64,000 bases of DNA from Peteryoungia desertarenae. Lineage in GTDB: Bacteria; Pseudomonadota; Alphaproteobacteria; Rhizobiales; Rhizobiaceae. A program made the position numbers and the translations under genes. This document shows, piece by piece, positions 45,147-55,684 of this stretch. Numbering within the stretch: position 1 is the stretch's first letter; each line of letters opens with the position of its first letter. Under the pieces are notes generated by a model that ran no database searches, was not told the origin of the DNA, and saw only the letters and a list, made by a program, of their open reading frames with translations. The stretch covers positions 560,001 to 624,000 of the forward strand of contig NZ_CP058350.1 in assembly GCF_005860795.2 (NCBI RefSeq), given 5' to 3'.

Positions 45147-46703
45147 ATGAGTCATGGATTGAAACTGCTATCTGCGGCCATGGGTCTGGCTGTCCTGTTT
45201 GGCGGCTCGCTCTGGATCGTTGTCCAGATCTACATCAACGAGATGAACGAGCGCCGCCTGCAGGAACTGCTGCAAACTGCCATCGTCCGGATGGAGCGAC
45301 AGATCGATCTGGCTGTCATCGGCATGGGAGAACTGGTTGCAACTGGCCCTTTCGATTGCTCCGTCGAGGATCGAAAGGCCATGGAGCAAGTCGCCTTTTT
45401 GTCGGCTTCGATCCGCGAGATCAGGGTCGATTCCGCCAACGGAGGTTGTTGGGGCCATGACGGGCGTGACGAAGTCTTCGGCTCCAGCCTGACCACTATT
45501 CCAGTCCTGCCGGCCACCAACCCCGCCTATGAACTGGCAACCCTGAAGCTTGCCAACTGGCAGGGACTGATGGTGCGCTGGAAGCGAGATAATGGGTCAA
45601 TTACCGCTTTGCTTGCGAGCTCCGGCATGCTGTTCGATCTGTTGTCGAGCGAGCTTCGCGACCACGCCAGCCTGGAACTGTCGCTGCAGGACGGCAGAAT
45701 TTTTTCGCAATACCTGCCGGAAAGTGGCGCACAGGCGGTCGGGGACGACCCGGTGCAGTTCGGGGCCGCCTCTGATCGTTATCCGATCCAGGTGGAACTT
45801 CGCATCAACTCTGACACCTTCTCGACCTGGAACCGGATACCTGAGCCCGCAATCTTGGGCTTTGCGGCGCTGATGTCCGGCGTGTTCGGATTTCTGAGCG
45901 CGCGGGGCCTTGTTCGCCCTGCATCAAGACTTGACGAAATGGATGAGGCATTGGCGAAGGGCCATATCCAACCCCATTTCCAACCGCTTTTCAGCCTGGA
46001 AGACAATCACGTAACCGGCTTCGAAATGCTGGCCCGCTGGATCAAACCGGATGGCACATCAATCTCTCCGGCGGTCTTCATTCCACTTGCCGAAGACGAG
46101 CATCGGATCGATCCGCTGATCTTTTCGCTGCTTATTCAGGCCGGCGAGCAGATTGGCAATCTTCTGAGGGCAGACGCGGCCCTCAAGATGTCCTTCAACA
46201 TAACACCGGCCCAGTTGCTGAGCGATGGTTTTGTCGAGCGATTGACAAAGCAGATCGATGCGGCGGGACTGCCGCGCCACAGCCTCGTGCTGGAGATTAC
46301 CGAGCGACAGCCGATTGCAGATGTTGAAAAGGCGCTGATGGTATCGGGCAGGCTTGCGGAGCTTGGCCTACGGATAGCAATTGACGACGCTGGAACCGGC
46401 CATAATGGGCTTTCGTCCCTCCATGCCCTGCAGGCAAACTATCTGAAGATCGACAAATACTTCATCGACGGCGTGACACTGAACCGCAAGTCCTTCGTGC
46501 TTGTGGAGGCGCTTGTGTCGCTTGGAGAACAGTTTGGCATGACGGTGATTGCCGAGGGTATTGAAAGCGAAGACCAGCTCGTAAAGCTTCGGGAACTCGG
46601 CATTCGCGAGGGTCAGGGCTTTGTCTTTTCGCGACCGCTTCCTGCCAATCAATTGGTCAAGCTGATTGAAGAAAAGAAAAGGCAGCCGATGAGGGCTGCC
46701 TGA
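45147..46703 (+). CDS. CSS-motif EAL-domain cyclic-di-GMP phosphodiesterase
   Basis: 518 residues. Two membrane helices (about 8-30 and 236-255) enclose a periplasmic CSS-like domain with Cys71-Ser72 (FDCSVED) and Cys101, as in enterobacterial PdeB/C/D/N. The cytoplasmic EAL domain (about 262-510) has EML instead of EAL, but the metal and catalytic positions look kept: Glu293, the Asn of FNITP, LEITE, the two Asp of IDDAG, Lys in LKID and EGIES. Probably active in degrading c-di-GMP under periplasmic redox control; both points are inferred from family knowledge. Confidence 0.92.
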   Translation: MSHGLKLLSAAMGLAVLFGGSLWIVVQIYINEMNERRLQELLQTAIVRMERQIDLAVIGMGELVATGPFDCSVEDRKAMEQVAFLSASIREIRVDSANGGCWGHDGRDEVFGSSLTTIPVLPATNPAYELATLKLANWQGLMVRWKRDNGSITALLASSGMLFDLLSSELRDHASLELSLQDGRIFSQYLPESGAQAVGDDPVQFGAASDRYPIQVELRINSDTFSTWNRIPEPAILGFAALMSGVFGFLSARGLVRPASRLDEMDEALAKGHIQPHFQPLFSLEDNHVTGFEMLARWIKPDGTSISPAVFIPLAEDEHRIDPLIFSLLIQAGEQIGNLLRADAALKMSFNITPAQLLSDGFVERLTKQIDAAGLPRHSLVLEITERQPIADVEKALMVSGRLAELGLRIAIDDAGTGHNGLSSLHALQANYLKIDKYFIDGVTLNRKSFVLVEALVSLGEQFGMTVIAEGIESEDQLVKLRELGIREGQGFVFSRPLPANQLVKLIEEKKRQPMRAA

Positions 46704-46747
46704 GAGGGATGAGACGGCTCAGGGCTACACCTTCGGCAATATTTGTC

Positions 46748-47599
46748 TCAGCGAAAAATGACAACCGGCACCTTGCAGGAGCGGATCATCTCTGTGGTGG
46801 TGGAGCCGAGGAACAAAGTTCTCAGACGAGAATGGCTGTAGGCACCCATCGCCAGAAGATCGAACCCCTCGATCTCGATGGCTTCGGAGATAACCTTTTC
46901 TGCCGACCCCGGCACGAGAGAGAGATCCGGACTGTAGCCTGCGGCTTTCAGGATCACGGCTGCATCATCAAGCTTCCTGCGGTTCTCCGTCGTATCGGCA
47001 CCGGCCATGACAAGCTTCGCCCCAAGGCCGTCAAGGATCGGACTGCGCGCAACCTGATCGACCGTCTTGAGCGCAGTCGCACCGCCGTCAAAGGCAATCA
47101 GGAGCTTGTTCACCGGTTTGAAGGCCCGTGAGGCAATGACAATGGCGCGATGGGTTGAGCGCACGACACGTTCCAGATTGGAACCGAGATGCCCCTTGGC
47201 AAAATCGGCACCCTCGCCGCGCTTGCCAATCACGATGATATCGGCGCCGGCCTCCATTTCCTGCACGGTTTCAATCAGATCGCCATTGCGCAATCTCGTT
47301 TCGACCGAGGCAATACCGGCTGCATGCAGACGCGCCTTGGCATCTTCCAACAGCAAGCGCCCGCGCTTTTGTGCCACCTTGGCCTTTTGCGCATCAAGCT
47401 CGGCGAGTTCCTTCAGCAAAGCAGTGCGGGCACCAAGACCGATATTGCCGCTGAGATCGGCAGGCTCAACCGTTTCTTGATCGCCGATCACATGCAGGAG
47501 TTCGACGGAGACATCCGTCTTCTTTGCAATCCAGGCAATGTGGTCACACACACTCGCGGCATAATTGGAGCCATCGATCAGTCCCAGAATTCGTGTCAT
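46748..47599 (-). CDS. tandem universal stress protein
   Basis: 283 residues made of two UspA domains (about 1-150 and 155-283). The ATP-binding loop of the second copy (GAYSHSRLRTLFLGSTTTE) fits G-2x-G-9x-G(S/T) with a substitution; the first has GKRGEGADFAKGHLGS. The frame is open 42 codons further upstream into the SulP gene, but MTRILGLIDGS is the natural USP start. Only 13 bp follow the SulP stop, so the pair is one operon. Confidence 0.9.
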   Translation of the reverse strand: MTRILGLIDGSNYAASVCDHIAWIAKKTDVSVELLHVIGDQETVEPADLSGNIGLGARTALLKELAELDAQKAKVAQKRGRLLLEDAKARLHAAGIASVETRLRNGDLIETVQEMEAGADIIVIGKRGEGADFAKGHLGSNLERVVRSTHRAIVIASRAFKPVNKLLIAFDGGATALKTVDQVARSPILDGLGAKLVMAGADTTENRRKLDDAAVILKAAGYSPDLSLVPGSAEKVISEAIEIEGFDLLAMGAYSHSRLRTLFLGSTTTEMIRSCKVPVVIFR

Positions 47600-47612
47600 G
47601 CCCAGTCCTCCC

Positions 47613-49109
47613 TCAATGCCCCATAAGGCGTTCCATGGCACCCGGCTTGTCGTGAATGGCCAGCTTGTCGACAAGCGTCTCGCTTGCTTCGTTGAGGCCA
47701 ATGATTTCCACATCAGCGCCTTCACGGCGGAATTTCAAGACGATCATGTCGAGCGCCGCGACACTGGAAATATCCCAGATATGGGCATGGCTGACGTCGA
47801 TCGTCACCTTGTCAAGCACTTCCTTGAAATCAAACGCCTTGTTGAAGTCTTCAACCGAGGCAAAGAAGAGCTGACCCCTGACCGTGTAGGTGCGATGCAG
47901 GCCATCGGCTGACAGAACCGACGTGATCTGGAAAATCTGCGCAATCTTCCACGCAAAGAAGATGGCCGAGAGCAGAACGCCAATCAGAACACCGATGGCG
48001 AGGTTGTGGGTGTAGACGACCCCGACGACAGTCGCGATCATCACGATCGAGGATGAGCCTGGGTGATCCTTGAGGTTCTTGATCGACGACCAGGAAAACG
48101 TGCCGATCGACACCATGATCATGATGGCGACAAGAGCCGGCATCGGGATCTGGCTGACGAGATCGCCGAGCACGAGGATCATGAACAGCAGAAAGACGCC
48201 GGCGCAGAAGGTGGACAAACGTCCGCGCCCGCCGGACTTCACGTTGATGATCGACTGGCCGATCATCGCGCAGCCCGCCATGCCACCGATGAAACCGGTC
48301 GCCGTATTGGCAATACCCTGACCGACACATTCGCGGTTCTTGTCGCTCGGCGTATCGGTCAGATCATCGATGACCTGGGCCGTCATCAACGATTCCAGAA
48401 GGCCGACGGTGGCAATGCCGACCGAATAGGGCAGGATGATCATCAGGGTTTCCAGCGTGAGCGGGATCTGCGGGATCAGGAAGACAGGAAGCGTTGACGG
48501 CAATTCGCCCATGTCACCCACGGTACGCACATCAAAGCCAAAGGCGATCGACAGGATCGTCAAAACGATGATGCAGATCAGCGGCGAGGGAACGGCGCGC
48601 GTGATGTAGGGAAAGAGATAGATGATCGCGAGGCCCGCTGCGACCAGCACATAGGTCAGCATCGGCACATCGATGAGTTCCGGAAGCTGCGCCATGAAAA
48701 TGAGGATCGCCAGCGCATTGACAAAGCCCGTCATCACCGACTTCGACACGAAACGCATCAGCTGGCCAAGCTTGAAGATACCGGCGACGATCTGGATCAG
48801 CCCTGCCAGAACCGTGGCCGCCAGAAGATATTCGAGACCGTAGTCGCGCACCAGCGTGACCATCAGCACGGCTGTGGCTGCTGTGGCCGCCGAGATCATG
48901 CCGGGCCGGCCACCGACAAAGGCGATCAGGACGGCAATCGAGAAGGAGGCGTAAAGGCCGATCTTCGGATCGACACCGGCAATGATCGAAAAGGCGATCG
49001 CCTCGGGAATGAGCGCAAGCGCAACCACGAGACCGGCAAGCACATCGGCACGCGGATTGGAAAACCACTCGGCACGATAGCGTGCGAGGTCGAAGCTTCT
49101 GGATGACAT
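47613..49109 (-). CDS. SulP family inorganic anion transporter
   Basis: 498 residues. Ten or more membrane helices with the SulP hallmark [20 protein letters not shown] near the N-terminus, then a cytoplasmic STAS domain (about 390-498). Members carry sulfate, bicarbonate or dicarboxylates. The short form with a USP partner resembles BicA/DauA-like proteins. I start at [11 protein letters not shown]. Proximity to the ABC sulfate operon is suggestive, but the substrate is undecided. Confidence 0.92.
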   Translation of the reverse strand: MSSRSFDLARYRAEWFSNPRADVLAGLVVALALIPEAIAFSIIAGVDPKIGLYASFSIAVLIAFVGGRPGMISAATAATAVLMVTLVRDYGLEYLLAATVLAGLIQIVAGIFKLGQLMRFVSKSVMTGFVNALAILIFMAQLPELIDVPMLTYVLVAAGLAIIYLFPYITRAVPSPLICIIVLTILSIAFGFDVRTVGDMGELPSTLPVFLIPQIPLTLETLMIILPYSVGIATVGLLESLMTAQVIDDLTDTPSDKNRECVGQGIANTATGFIGGMAGCAMIGQSIINVKSGGRGRLSTFCAGVFLLFMILVLGDLVSQIPMPALVAIMIMVSIGTFSWSSIKNLKDHPGSSSIVMIATVVGVVYTHNLAIGVLIGVLLSAIFFAWKIAQIFQITSVLSADGLHRTYTVRGQLFFASVEDFNKAFDFKEVLDKVTIDVSHAHIWDISSVAALDMIVLKFRREGADVEIIGLNEASETLVDKLAIHDKPGAMERLMGH

Positions 49110-49290
49110 GTGATATCCCGCAAGATTGACGGCACGGGGCACAAGCCCACGCAATGTCTTCAATGAATGAGGGTTATCCGGCGGATCGGCGGCCGGAAGA
49201 GCCACCCGGAATTTCACCGGGTCCTTGTGAATGGAACCGTCTTAGCTGCCGCTTGCTCTCAAGGCAAGTTATTGCAATGCAAAGCGGCGA

Positions 49291-49953
49291 TCAGGGGGTG
49301 ACCGCCGCCGCAATCAGTGCCTTGGCATCCGCGCCATCCCAGACGGCAGGACCGTTCATCGCCGACAGCAGGCAGCCCTGTTCGTCGATCAGCAGCGTGA
49401 CCGGCAGACCAAAGGCGAGGCCGTCCTTCTTCAGCTTGTTGAAAACACCCATGCTGGCATCCCGATAGAGGCCGAGGCTGTCGACGCCGATCTCCTCAAG
49501 GAAGGAGCGTGGCTTTTCCACGTCGCCCGTGTCGATATTGATGGCCAGTACCTTGAAGTCATCACTGCCAAGCGCCTCCTGGAGATTGTTGAGCGCCGGC
49601 ATTTCCTCACGACAGGGCACGCACCAGGTGGCCCAGAGGTTGAGGAGCACCGTCTGGTCGCGGAAATCGGCCATGGTCACGGGTTTGCCATCGGCATCCT
49701 GGAAGCTCAGGCCTTCGATCAAACGCGGCGCGGTCACGGGCACCATGGCTGCGACATCGCCTCTCGAAAAGGGTGCGAGAGCCTCCGCCTCCGCCATCGA
49801 CGCCTGACACTGTGCCGCCGATGCCGTCTGCTCACCATTGCCAGACAGGGCAAGGTTCACGTATACCGCAGCCGCACCGACAACAAGGCCGGCAAGCACG
49901 GCAAATCCAACCAGTTTGGCGGGAGACAGACCTGAGGGTCTTTTTTCTGTCAT
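49291..49953 (-). CDS. TlpA-family thiol:disulfide oxidoreductase
   Basis: 220 residues. One N-terminal membrane anchor (about 13-35) and a periplasmic thioredoxin domain with active site WCVPC (Cys111, Cys114) in [17 protein letters not shown]. An additional Cys49 and a late Cys (EQGCLLS) resemble TlpA of Bradyrhizobium, which reduces cytochrome oxidase assembly factors. GGAG six bases before the ATG supports the start. Divergent from argH with only 24 bp between the start codons. Confidence 0.92.
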   Translation of the reverse strand: MTEKRPSGLSPAKLVGFAVLAGLVVGAAAVYVNLALSGNGEQTASAAQCQASMAEAEALAPFSRGDVAAMVPVTAPRLIEGLSFQDADGKPVTMADFRDQTVLLNLWATWCVPCREEMPALNNLQEALGSDDFKVLAINIDTGDVEKPRSFLEEIGVDSLGLYRDASMGVFNKLKKDGLAFGLPVTLLIDEQGCLLSAMNGPAVWDGADAKALIAAAVTP

Positions 49954-49977
49954 GACATTCTCCAGGACGGGCATCAG

Positions 49978-51381
49978 ATGGCTGAGGACAGCAAGGACAA
50001 CAAATCCTCCAACCAGATGTGGGGCGGTCGCTTTGCGTCCGGACCCGCAGCCATCATGGAGGAGATAAATGCCTCCATCGGTTTCGACAAGAAGCTCTAT
50101 GCCCAGGATATCCGCGGCTCAAAGGCGCATGCGACCATGCTGGCGCACCAAGGCATTATCTCGGCCGAAGATAAAGACAAGATCCTTCACGGGTTGGACA
50201 CGATCCTGTCAGAGATCGAAAGCGGCCAGTTCGTCTTCTCGCGCAAGCTCGAAGACATTCACATGAACGTCGAGGCCCGTCTTGCCGAGCTGATCGGTTC
50301 CGCCGCCGGTCGCCTGCATACTGCCCGCTCGCGCAATGATCAGGTGGCGCTCGACTTCCGCCTCTGGGTGAAGGAAGAGCTGCAGAAGACGGAAGCCGCC
50401 TTGTCTGCACTGATCGCCGCCTTCCTGGATCGCGCCGAAGAGCATGCTGAAACCGTCATGCCCGGCTTTACCCATCTCCAGACGGCCCAGCCGGTGACCT
50501 TCGGGCATCACTGCATGGCCTATGTCGAGATGTTCGGCCGTGACCGCCAGCGTGTGCGCCACGCCATCGAACACCTCGACGAAAGCCCGATCGGGGCGGC
50601 AGCCCTTGCCGGCACCGGCTACAACATCGATCGTCACATGACGGCGGCAGCACTCGGCTTCCGCGAGCCGACCCGCAATTCGATCGACACTGTTTCGGAC
50701 CGCGACTTTGCGCTGGAATTCCTGTCGATCGCCTCGATCTGCGCCACCCACCTGTCGCGGCTGGCCGAAGAGATCGTCATCTGGTCGACGCCACAATTCG
50801 GCTTCATCCGCCTGTCGGACGCCTTCTCCACCGGCTCCTCGATCATGCCGCAGAAGAAGAACCCGGATGCCGCCGAACTGGTGCGCGCCAAGACCGGCCG
50901 CATCAACGGTTCGCTGATCGCGCTCCTGACCGTGATGAAGGGCCTGCCGCTCGCCTATTCCAAGGACATGCAGGAAGACAAGGAACAGGTCTTCGACGCC
51001 GCCGAAAGCCTGGAACTGGCGATTGCCGCCATGACCGGCATGGTGACCGACATGACCATCCGCACCGACAAGATGAAGGCGGCGGCAGGTTCGGGTTACT
51101 CGACCGCGACCGACCTTGCCGACTGGCTGGTGCGCGAAGCGGGTCTTCCCTTCCGCGACGCCCACCATGTGACTGGCAATGCCGTTGCCATGGCCGAGAA
51201 GAAGGGCTGCGATCTTGCCGAGCTTTCGCTCGAGGAGTTGCAGGGCATCAACGCCGCGATCACTGCGGATGTCTACAACGTCCTCACCGTCGAGGCCTCG
51301 GTTGCGAGCCGCAAGAGCTTCGGTGGAACAGCGCCTTCGGAAGTCAGAAAGCAGATCGCCTGGTGGCGCGAACGCAACTGA
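49978..51381 (+). CDS. argH: argininosuccinate lyase
   Basis: Last step of arginine synthesis: splits argininosuccinate to arginine and fumarate. 467 residues. The fumarase/aspartase-family signature [11 protein letters not shown] (near 283) is intact, with the [14 protein letters not shown] and [13 protein letters not shown] regions. The promoter must lie in or before the divergent tlpA-like gene. Followed by lptM and lysA. Confidence 0.98.
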   Translation: MAEDSKDNKSSNQMWGGRFASGPAAIMEEINASIGFDKKLYAQDIRGSKAHATMLAHQGIISAEDKDKILHGLDTILSEIESGQFVFSRKLEDIHMNVEARLAELIGSAAGRLHTARSRNDQVALDFRLWVKEELQKTEAALSALIAAFLDRAEEHAETVMPGFTHLQTAQPVTFGHHCMAYVEMFGRDRQRVRHAIEHLDESPIGAAALAGTGYNIDRHMTAAALGFREPTRNSIDTVSDRDFALEFLSIASICATHLSRLAEEIVIWSTPQFGFIRLSDAFSTGSSIMPQKKNPDAAELVRAKTGRINGSLIALLTVMKGLPLAYSKDMQEDKEQVFDAAESLELAIAAMTGMVTDMTIRTDKMKAAAGSGYSTATDLADWLVREAGLPFRDAHHVTGNAVAMAEKKGCDLAELSLEELQGINAAITADVYNVLTVEASVASRKSFGGTAPSEVRKQIAWWRERN

Positions 51382-51479
51382 TGTCTTTTCGTGATGGGCG
51401 GATGACAAGAAACAGGCTGCACAAGCCATCGCTTTTTCGGTAGATGCTAAGGGCATCTTAATTTTGAATGGACCGGGTA

Positions 51480-51668
51480 ATGGCCAAGACTTTTCGATCC
51501 GCAGTAATGGCAGTGTCTCTTCTGACGGCAGCTACGGTTGTTCTGACCGGCTGCGGTCGCAAGGGCGAACTCGACCGTCCGAGCACGCCTGTGGCCGAGC
51601 AGAACAAGCGCGACAGCACCGTGCAGCCGACGCCGTCGCGTCCATTCCTGCTCGATCCCCTCCTCTGA
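51480..51668 (+). CDS. lptM: LPS translocon maturation chaperone LptM (small lipoprotein)
   Basis: 62 residues from this ATG (66 if the ATG at 51468 is used; neither ribosome site is strong). Lipoprotein signal with lipobox LTGC ending at Cys25, then the GRKGELDRP motif of the LptM/YifL family, which promotes disulfide maturation of LptD. A gene of this type between argH and lysA is a conserved arrangement in alphaproteobacteria. Confidence 0.88.
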   Translation: MAKTFRSAVMAVSLLTAATVVLTGCGRKGELDRPSTPVAEQNKRDSTVQPTPSRPFLLDPLL

Positions 51669-51681
51669 CAGGGCCATTCCG

Positions 51682-52950
51682 GTGAACCATTTCGACTATC
51701 GTGACGGCGTACTTCATGCCGAGGACGTGCCCATCCCAGAAATTGCGCGTGCCGTTGGCACGCCCTTCTATTGCTATTCGACGGCAACGCTGGAGCGCCA
51801 CTACAAGGTTTTTTCCCGCGCTTTCGAAGGCGTGGATGCGCTCGTCTGCTATGCGATGAAGGCCAATTCCAACCAGGCCGTCCTGAAAACGCTGGGACGC
51901 CTTGGCGCCGGTGTCGACGTGGTCTCGGAAGGCGAGCTTCGCCGCGCACTGGCCGCCGGCATCCCGGCAAACCGCATCATGTTCTCCGGCGTCGGCAAGA
52001 CACCAAGCGAGATGGATTTAGGCCTTGAGGCGGGCATCTACTGCTTCAACGTCGAGAGCGAGCCGGAGCTGGAAGTGCTGAACCAGCGGGCCGTGAAGGC
52101 CGGCAAAAAGGCGCATGTCTCCTTCCGCATCAATCCCGATGTCGATGCCAAGACCCATGCCAAGATCTCGACCGGCAAGAAGGAAAACAAGTTCGGCATC
52201 TCCTACGAGCGGGCGCGTGCCGTCTATGCTCATGCCGCGACGCTGGAAGGGATCCACGTCTCCGGCATAGACATGCATATCGGCAGCCAGATCACCGATC
52301 TGCAGCCCTTCGAGGACGCCTTCCGTCTGCTGCGCGAACTCGTCGAGACACTGCGCGGCGATGGCCATCAGATCGATCACGTCGATGTCGGTGGCGGCCT
52401 CGGCATCCCCTACAAGGACGACAACAACCCGCCGCCCGAGCCGGACGCCTATGCGAAGATCGTCAAGGACCAGCTTGCCGGCCTGAACTGCCGCATCGTC
52501 ACCGAGCCGGGCCGCCTGATCGTCGGCAATGCCGGCATCCTCGTGACCGAGGTCATCTATGTGAAAGACGGCGGCGAAAAGACATTCGTCATCGTCGACG
52601 GCGCAATGAACGACCTGATCCGCCCGACGCTCTACGAGGCCTATCACGAGATCAGGCCGGTGGTGATTTCGGCGGCGAATGCCCCACGCATCAAGGCCGA
52701 TGTCGTGGGCCCCGTCTGCGAGACCGGCGACTATCTGGCGCTCGACCGCGAAATGGCCATGCCCAAGCCCGGCGACCTGATCGCGGTTGGCTCGGCGGGC
52801 GCCTATGGCGCGGTGCAGGCCGGCACCTACAATACTCGTCGGCTGGTGCCGGAGGTACTGGTCAACGGCAACGAGTTCCATGTGATTCGCCCGCGCCCGA
52901 CCTATGAGGATCTGATCGCGCTCGACAGCGTTCCGGACTGGCTGGCCTGA
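51682..52950 (+). CDS. lysA: diaminopimelate decarboxylase
   Basis: Converts meso-diaminopimelate to lysine. 422 residues, GTG start. PLP lysine Lys60 in CYAMKANSN, phosphate-binding VDVGGGLGIPY, and the C-terminal GPVCETGDYLA and SAGAYG motifs. With lysC at 10 kb this is the second lysine gene of the window. Cotranscribed with argH-lptM, 13 bp after lptM. Confidence 0.98.
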   Translation: MNHFDYRDGVLHAEDVPIPEIARAVGTPFYCYSTATLERHYKVFSRAFEGVDALVCYAMKANSNQAVLKTLGRLGAGVDVVSEGELRRALAAGIPANRIMFSGVGKTPSEMDLGLEAGIYCFNVESEPELEVLNQRAVKAGKKAHVSFRINPDVDAKTHAKISTGKKENKFGISYERARAVYAHAATLEGIHVSGIDMHIGSQITDLQPFEDAFRLLRELVETLRGDGHQIDHVDVGGGLGIPYKDDNNPPPEPDAYAKIVKDQLAGLNCRIVTEPGRLIVGNAGILVTEVIYVKDGGEKTFVIVDGAMNDLIRPTLYEAYHEIRPVVISAANAPRIKADVVGPVCETGDYLALDREMAMPKPGDLIAVGSAGAYGAVQAGTYNTRRLVPEVLVNGNEFHVIRPRPTYEDLIALDSVPDWLA

Positions 52951-52965
52951 ACACGTTCACAATCC

Positions 52966-53000
52966 GGGGAGGGCGAGCGGAAAAAACGCTGCCTTTCCCC
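52966..53000 (+). terminator. stem-loop after lysA
   Basis: GGGGA (52966-52970) pairs with TCCCC (52996-53000), with inner AGCG/CGCT around an A-rich loop. No T run, so termination is uncertain. Confidence 0.35.
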
Positions 53001-53085
53001 TGCAACCCTCGTCTTCGCCACAAAGCCTGCTATCTTTAGCCCGATACGAAGCGCATGATCGCGCGATCGATCGGAGACCCGACGG

Positions 53086-55665
53086 ATGACAGATCCCCGC
53101 CCGGCCAGCCGGACATCATCAGCATTGAGCGCAGGCAGCTCCCTCGCACGGCGGGTCGGTATCAATCGGCTGCTCGCACGCATGGTGCTGATGGTCGAGC
53201 GGATCATTCCGCCGCTTCTGCCCATCTTTGGTACGGCAGCGATCTTTGTGTCGCTGGGTTGGCTCGGTGTTTACCGCATGCTGCCGGACATTGTTCGCCT
53301 GCTTCTGGTCTTCGCGCTCGTCTTCGCCTTCGTCGCCTCCTTCCTGCCCTTGCTGCGGCTCCGGCTGCCGACCACGCGCGAAGCCGATCGCCTGCTTGAG
53401 GAGCGCAACGGGTTGCAACACCAGCCTGTTGCGGTTCAGGACGATGAACCGGCCTTTGATAGTCCGTTCAGCCGGGCTCTCTGGCGCGAACACCAGCGTC
53501 GCATGGCCGAACGCATAGCGGCACTCGATGCCGGTCTGCCGCGACCGGACATTGCGCGGTTTGACCGCTATGCGCTGCGCGCGATCCCTGCCCTGCTCTT
53601 CGTCACGGCCTTTGCCTATTCCGGCTCCAATGGCGCAGGTTCCATTGCGGACGCCTTCCGCCAGCATCAGGATGCGACGACCGCGCCGGCAATGCGCATC
53701 GACGCCTGGATCACTCCGCCCGCCTATACCAGCCAGCCGCCGATCTTCCTGTCGGGACTTGGTACCCAATCGGCAGAGGGCGTGACCGTGCCGCAGGGCT
53801 CGCAGATGACGGTCCGTCTGAGCGGCGGCAATGCCGAAGAAAAAGTGACGTTCCGTGAAGCAGGGGACGGCGAAGTCATCGACATCGCTGCCAAGGAAGG
53901 CGATGCGCCGACCAACGCCATCAACCCCGATGCGCCGCCGCTTGCAGCACGCACCCATGAACTGGCTCTGGCGGAAAGCGGCGACCTTCTCGTCGGCGAG
54001 CGGCAATGGTCGATCACCGTGATACCCGACAAAGCCCCGGAAATTGCCTTCGACGGCACTCCACGGCGCGCACTGAATGGCGCGCTGGAAATCGCCTTCC
54101 GCGCCCAGGACGACTACGGCGTCCAGAGAGCCCATGCGGAGATCGTGCCAATCGGGCAAAAGGCGGGCGCAACGCCGCTTTATCCGCCACCGGACTACAA
54201 GCTCGACCTGCCGCGCCAGAATGCCCGCGATACCCGAGGTGTGACCAGCCGCGCCATCACCGAACATCCGCTGGCCGGCAGCCGTGTATCGATCACGCTG
54301 GTTGCGACGGATGGAGCAGGCCAGACAGGGCGAAGCGCGCCGATCGAGATGGTTCTTCCAGAGCGCAATTTCTCAGTCAAACTGGCAGGCGCAGTCGCCG
54401 AACAACGACAGATATTCTCTCTCGACACCCGCGAAATGCCTCTGGCAATCGCGCTCAACGAGGCGATCACCCTGCGCGCCGACGAGACGATCCCCAACCT
54501 CACGCATTTTCTCCTGATCGAATCCGCCCGCTCGCGCATGCAGCAGGTCCGCAATGAAGAGGAGATGAAGGACACCGCCGACTATCTCTGGGAAATTGCA
54601 CTCGGCATTGAGGACGGCAATCTCTCGCTCGCCGAACGCCGTCTGCGGGATGCGCAGCAGGCTCTGGCCGACGCGTTGGAAAACGGCGCGACCGACGAAG
54701 AGATCCAGCGGCTGATGGACGAGCTCAGAGCTGCCATGCAGGAATTCATGCAGGCACTCGCCGAGCGGATGCCGCCGCCCGGACAGCAGCAGAACGCCCA
54801 GAACATGGTGCGTCCGCAGGACCTGAACAATCTGCTCGACCAGCTGGAAAACCTTGCACGATCAGGCAATCGCGACGCTGCTCGCGAACTCCTGTCCGAA
54901 CTGCAGCGGATGATGAACAACATGCAGGCCGGGCGTCCGCAACAGGGCGGCCAGCAGGAAAACAGCGCCGCCCGTGAACAGATCGACCGGCTGGGCGAAA
55001 TCATGCAGCAGCAGCAGCGGCTGATGGAAGAAACCTTCCGGCTCGATCAGGCGCTCCGCGACCGCCTCCAGAGAGGCGATCCGCAGCAAGGCGAAAAGGG
55101 CGAACAAGGCCAGCAGCAGCAAGGGCAGCAGGGCCAGCAGAACACCGACCAGATGACGGCGGAACAGCTGCGTGAGGCCCTGCGCAATCTGCGCGAACAA
55201 CAGGAAGCACTCGGCGAGCAGCTTGGCCAGTTGCAGCAGGGATTGCGCGATCTGGGCATGGAGCCGGGTGAAGGATTCGGCGAGGCGCAACGCGAGATGC
55301 AAGGTGCCGGTGAAGCACTCGGCCAGGGTCAGGGCGGTGAAGCCGTCGACGGCCAGGGGCGTGCGATGGAAGCGCTGCGCCAGGGTGCGCGCGAGATGAT
55401 GAACCAGATGATGCAGGCCCAGCAGGGTGAAGGCGGCCAGGGTCCTCAGATGGGTCAAGGCCAGGGTAATCAGGACGGCCGCGATCCGCTGGGCAGGCCG
55501 CGTGCAACCACGGGCCCGGACTTTGGCGAACGTGTGCGCGTGCCCGATGAGATCGATGTGCAGCGGGCTCGGGAAATCCTGGAATCCATTCGCGAGAAGC
55601 TGGGTGAAAACAGCAGTCCCGAGCTGGAACGCCGCTACCTCGAGCGATTGCTGGATATCCAGTAG
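53086..55665 (+). CDS. TIGR02302 family (DUF4175) membrane protein
   Basis: 859 residues. Two or three N-terminal membrane helices (about 45-100, then near 165-180), a periplasmic beta-rich part and a very long Gln/Glu/Arg coiled-coil region from about 480. The last 250 residues are Gln- and Gly-rich (GEQGQQQQGQQGQQN, MGQGQGNQDG). It ends with FGERVRVPDEIDVQRAREILESIREKLGE, conserved in the family. Function unknown; an envelope-spanning role is inferred from architecture. Convergent with cpdR. Confidence 0.9.
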   Translation: MTDPRPASRTSSALSAGSSLARRVGINRLLARMVLMVERIIPPLLPIFGTAAIFVSLGWLGVYRMLPDIVRLLLVFALVFAFVASFLPLLRLRLPTTREADRLLEERNGLQHQPVAVQDDEPAFDSPFSRALWREHQRRMAERIAALDAGLPRPDIARFDRYALRAIPALLFVTAFAYSGSNGAGSIADAFRQHQDATTAPAMRIDAWITPPAYTSQPPIFLSGLGTQSAEGVTVPQGSQMTVRLSGGNAEEKVTFREAGDGEVIDIAAKEGDAPTNAINPDAPPLAARTHELALAESGDLLVGERQWSITVIPDKAPEIAFDGTPRRALNGALEIAFRAQDDYGVQRAHAEIVPIGQKAGATPLYPPPDYKLDLPRQNARDTRGVTSRAITEHPLAGSRVSITLVATDGAGQTGRSAPIEMVLPERNFSVKLAGAVAEQRQIFSLDTREMPLAIALNEAITLRADETIPNLTHFLLIESARSRMQQVRNEEEMKDTADYLWEIALGIEDGNLSLAERRLRDAQQALADALENGATDEEIQRLMDELRAAMQEFMQALAERMPPPGQQQNAQNMVRPQDLNNLLDQLENLARSGNRDAARELLSELQRMMNNMQAGRPQQGGQQENSAAREQIDRLGEIMQQQQRLMEETFRLDQALRDRLQRGDPQQGEKGEQGQQQQGQQGQQNTDQMTAEQLREALRNLREQQEALGEQLGQLQQGLRDLGMEPGEGFGEAQREMQGAGEALGQGQGGEAVDGQGRAMEALRQGAREMMNQMMQAQQGEGGQGPQMGQGQGNQDGRDPLGRPRATTGPDFGERVRVPDEIDVQRAREILESIREKLGENSSPELERRYLERLLDIQ

Positions 55666-55684
55666 GGAATGCGGTCTTGTCGCC

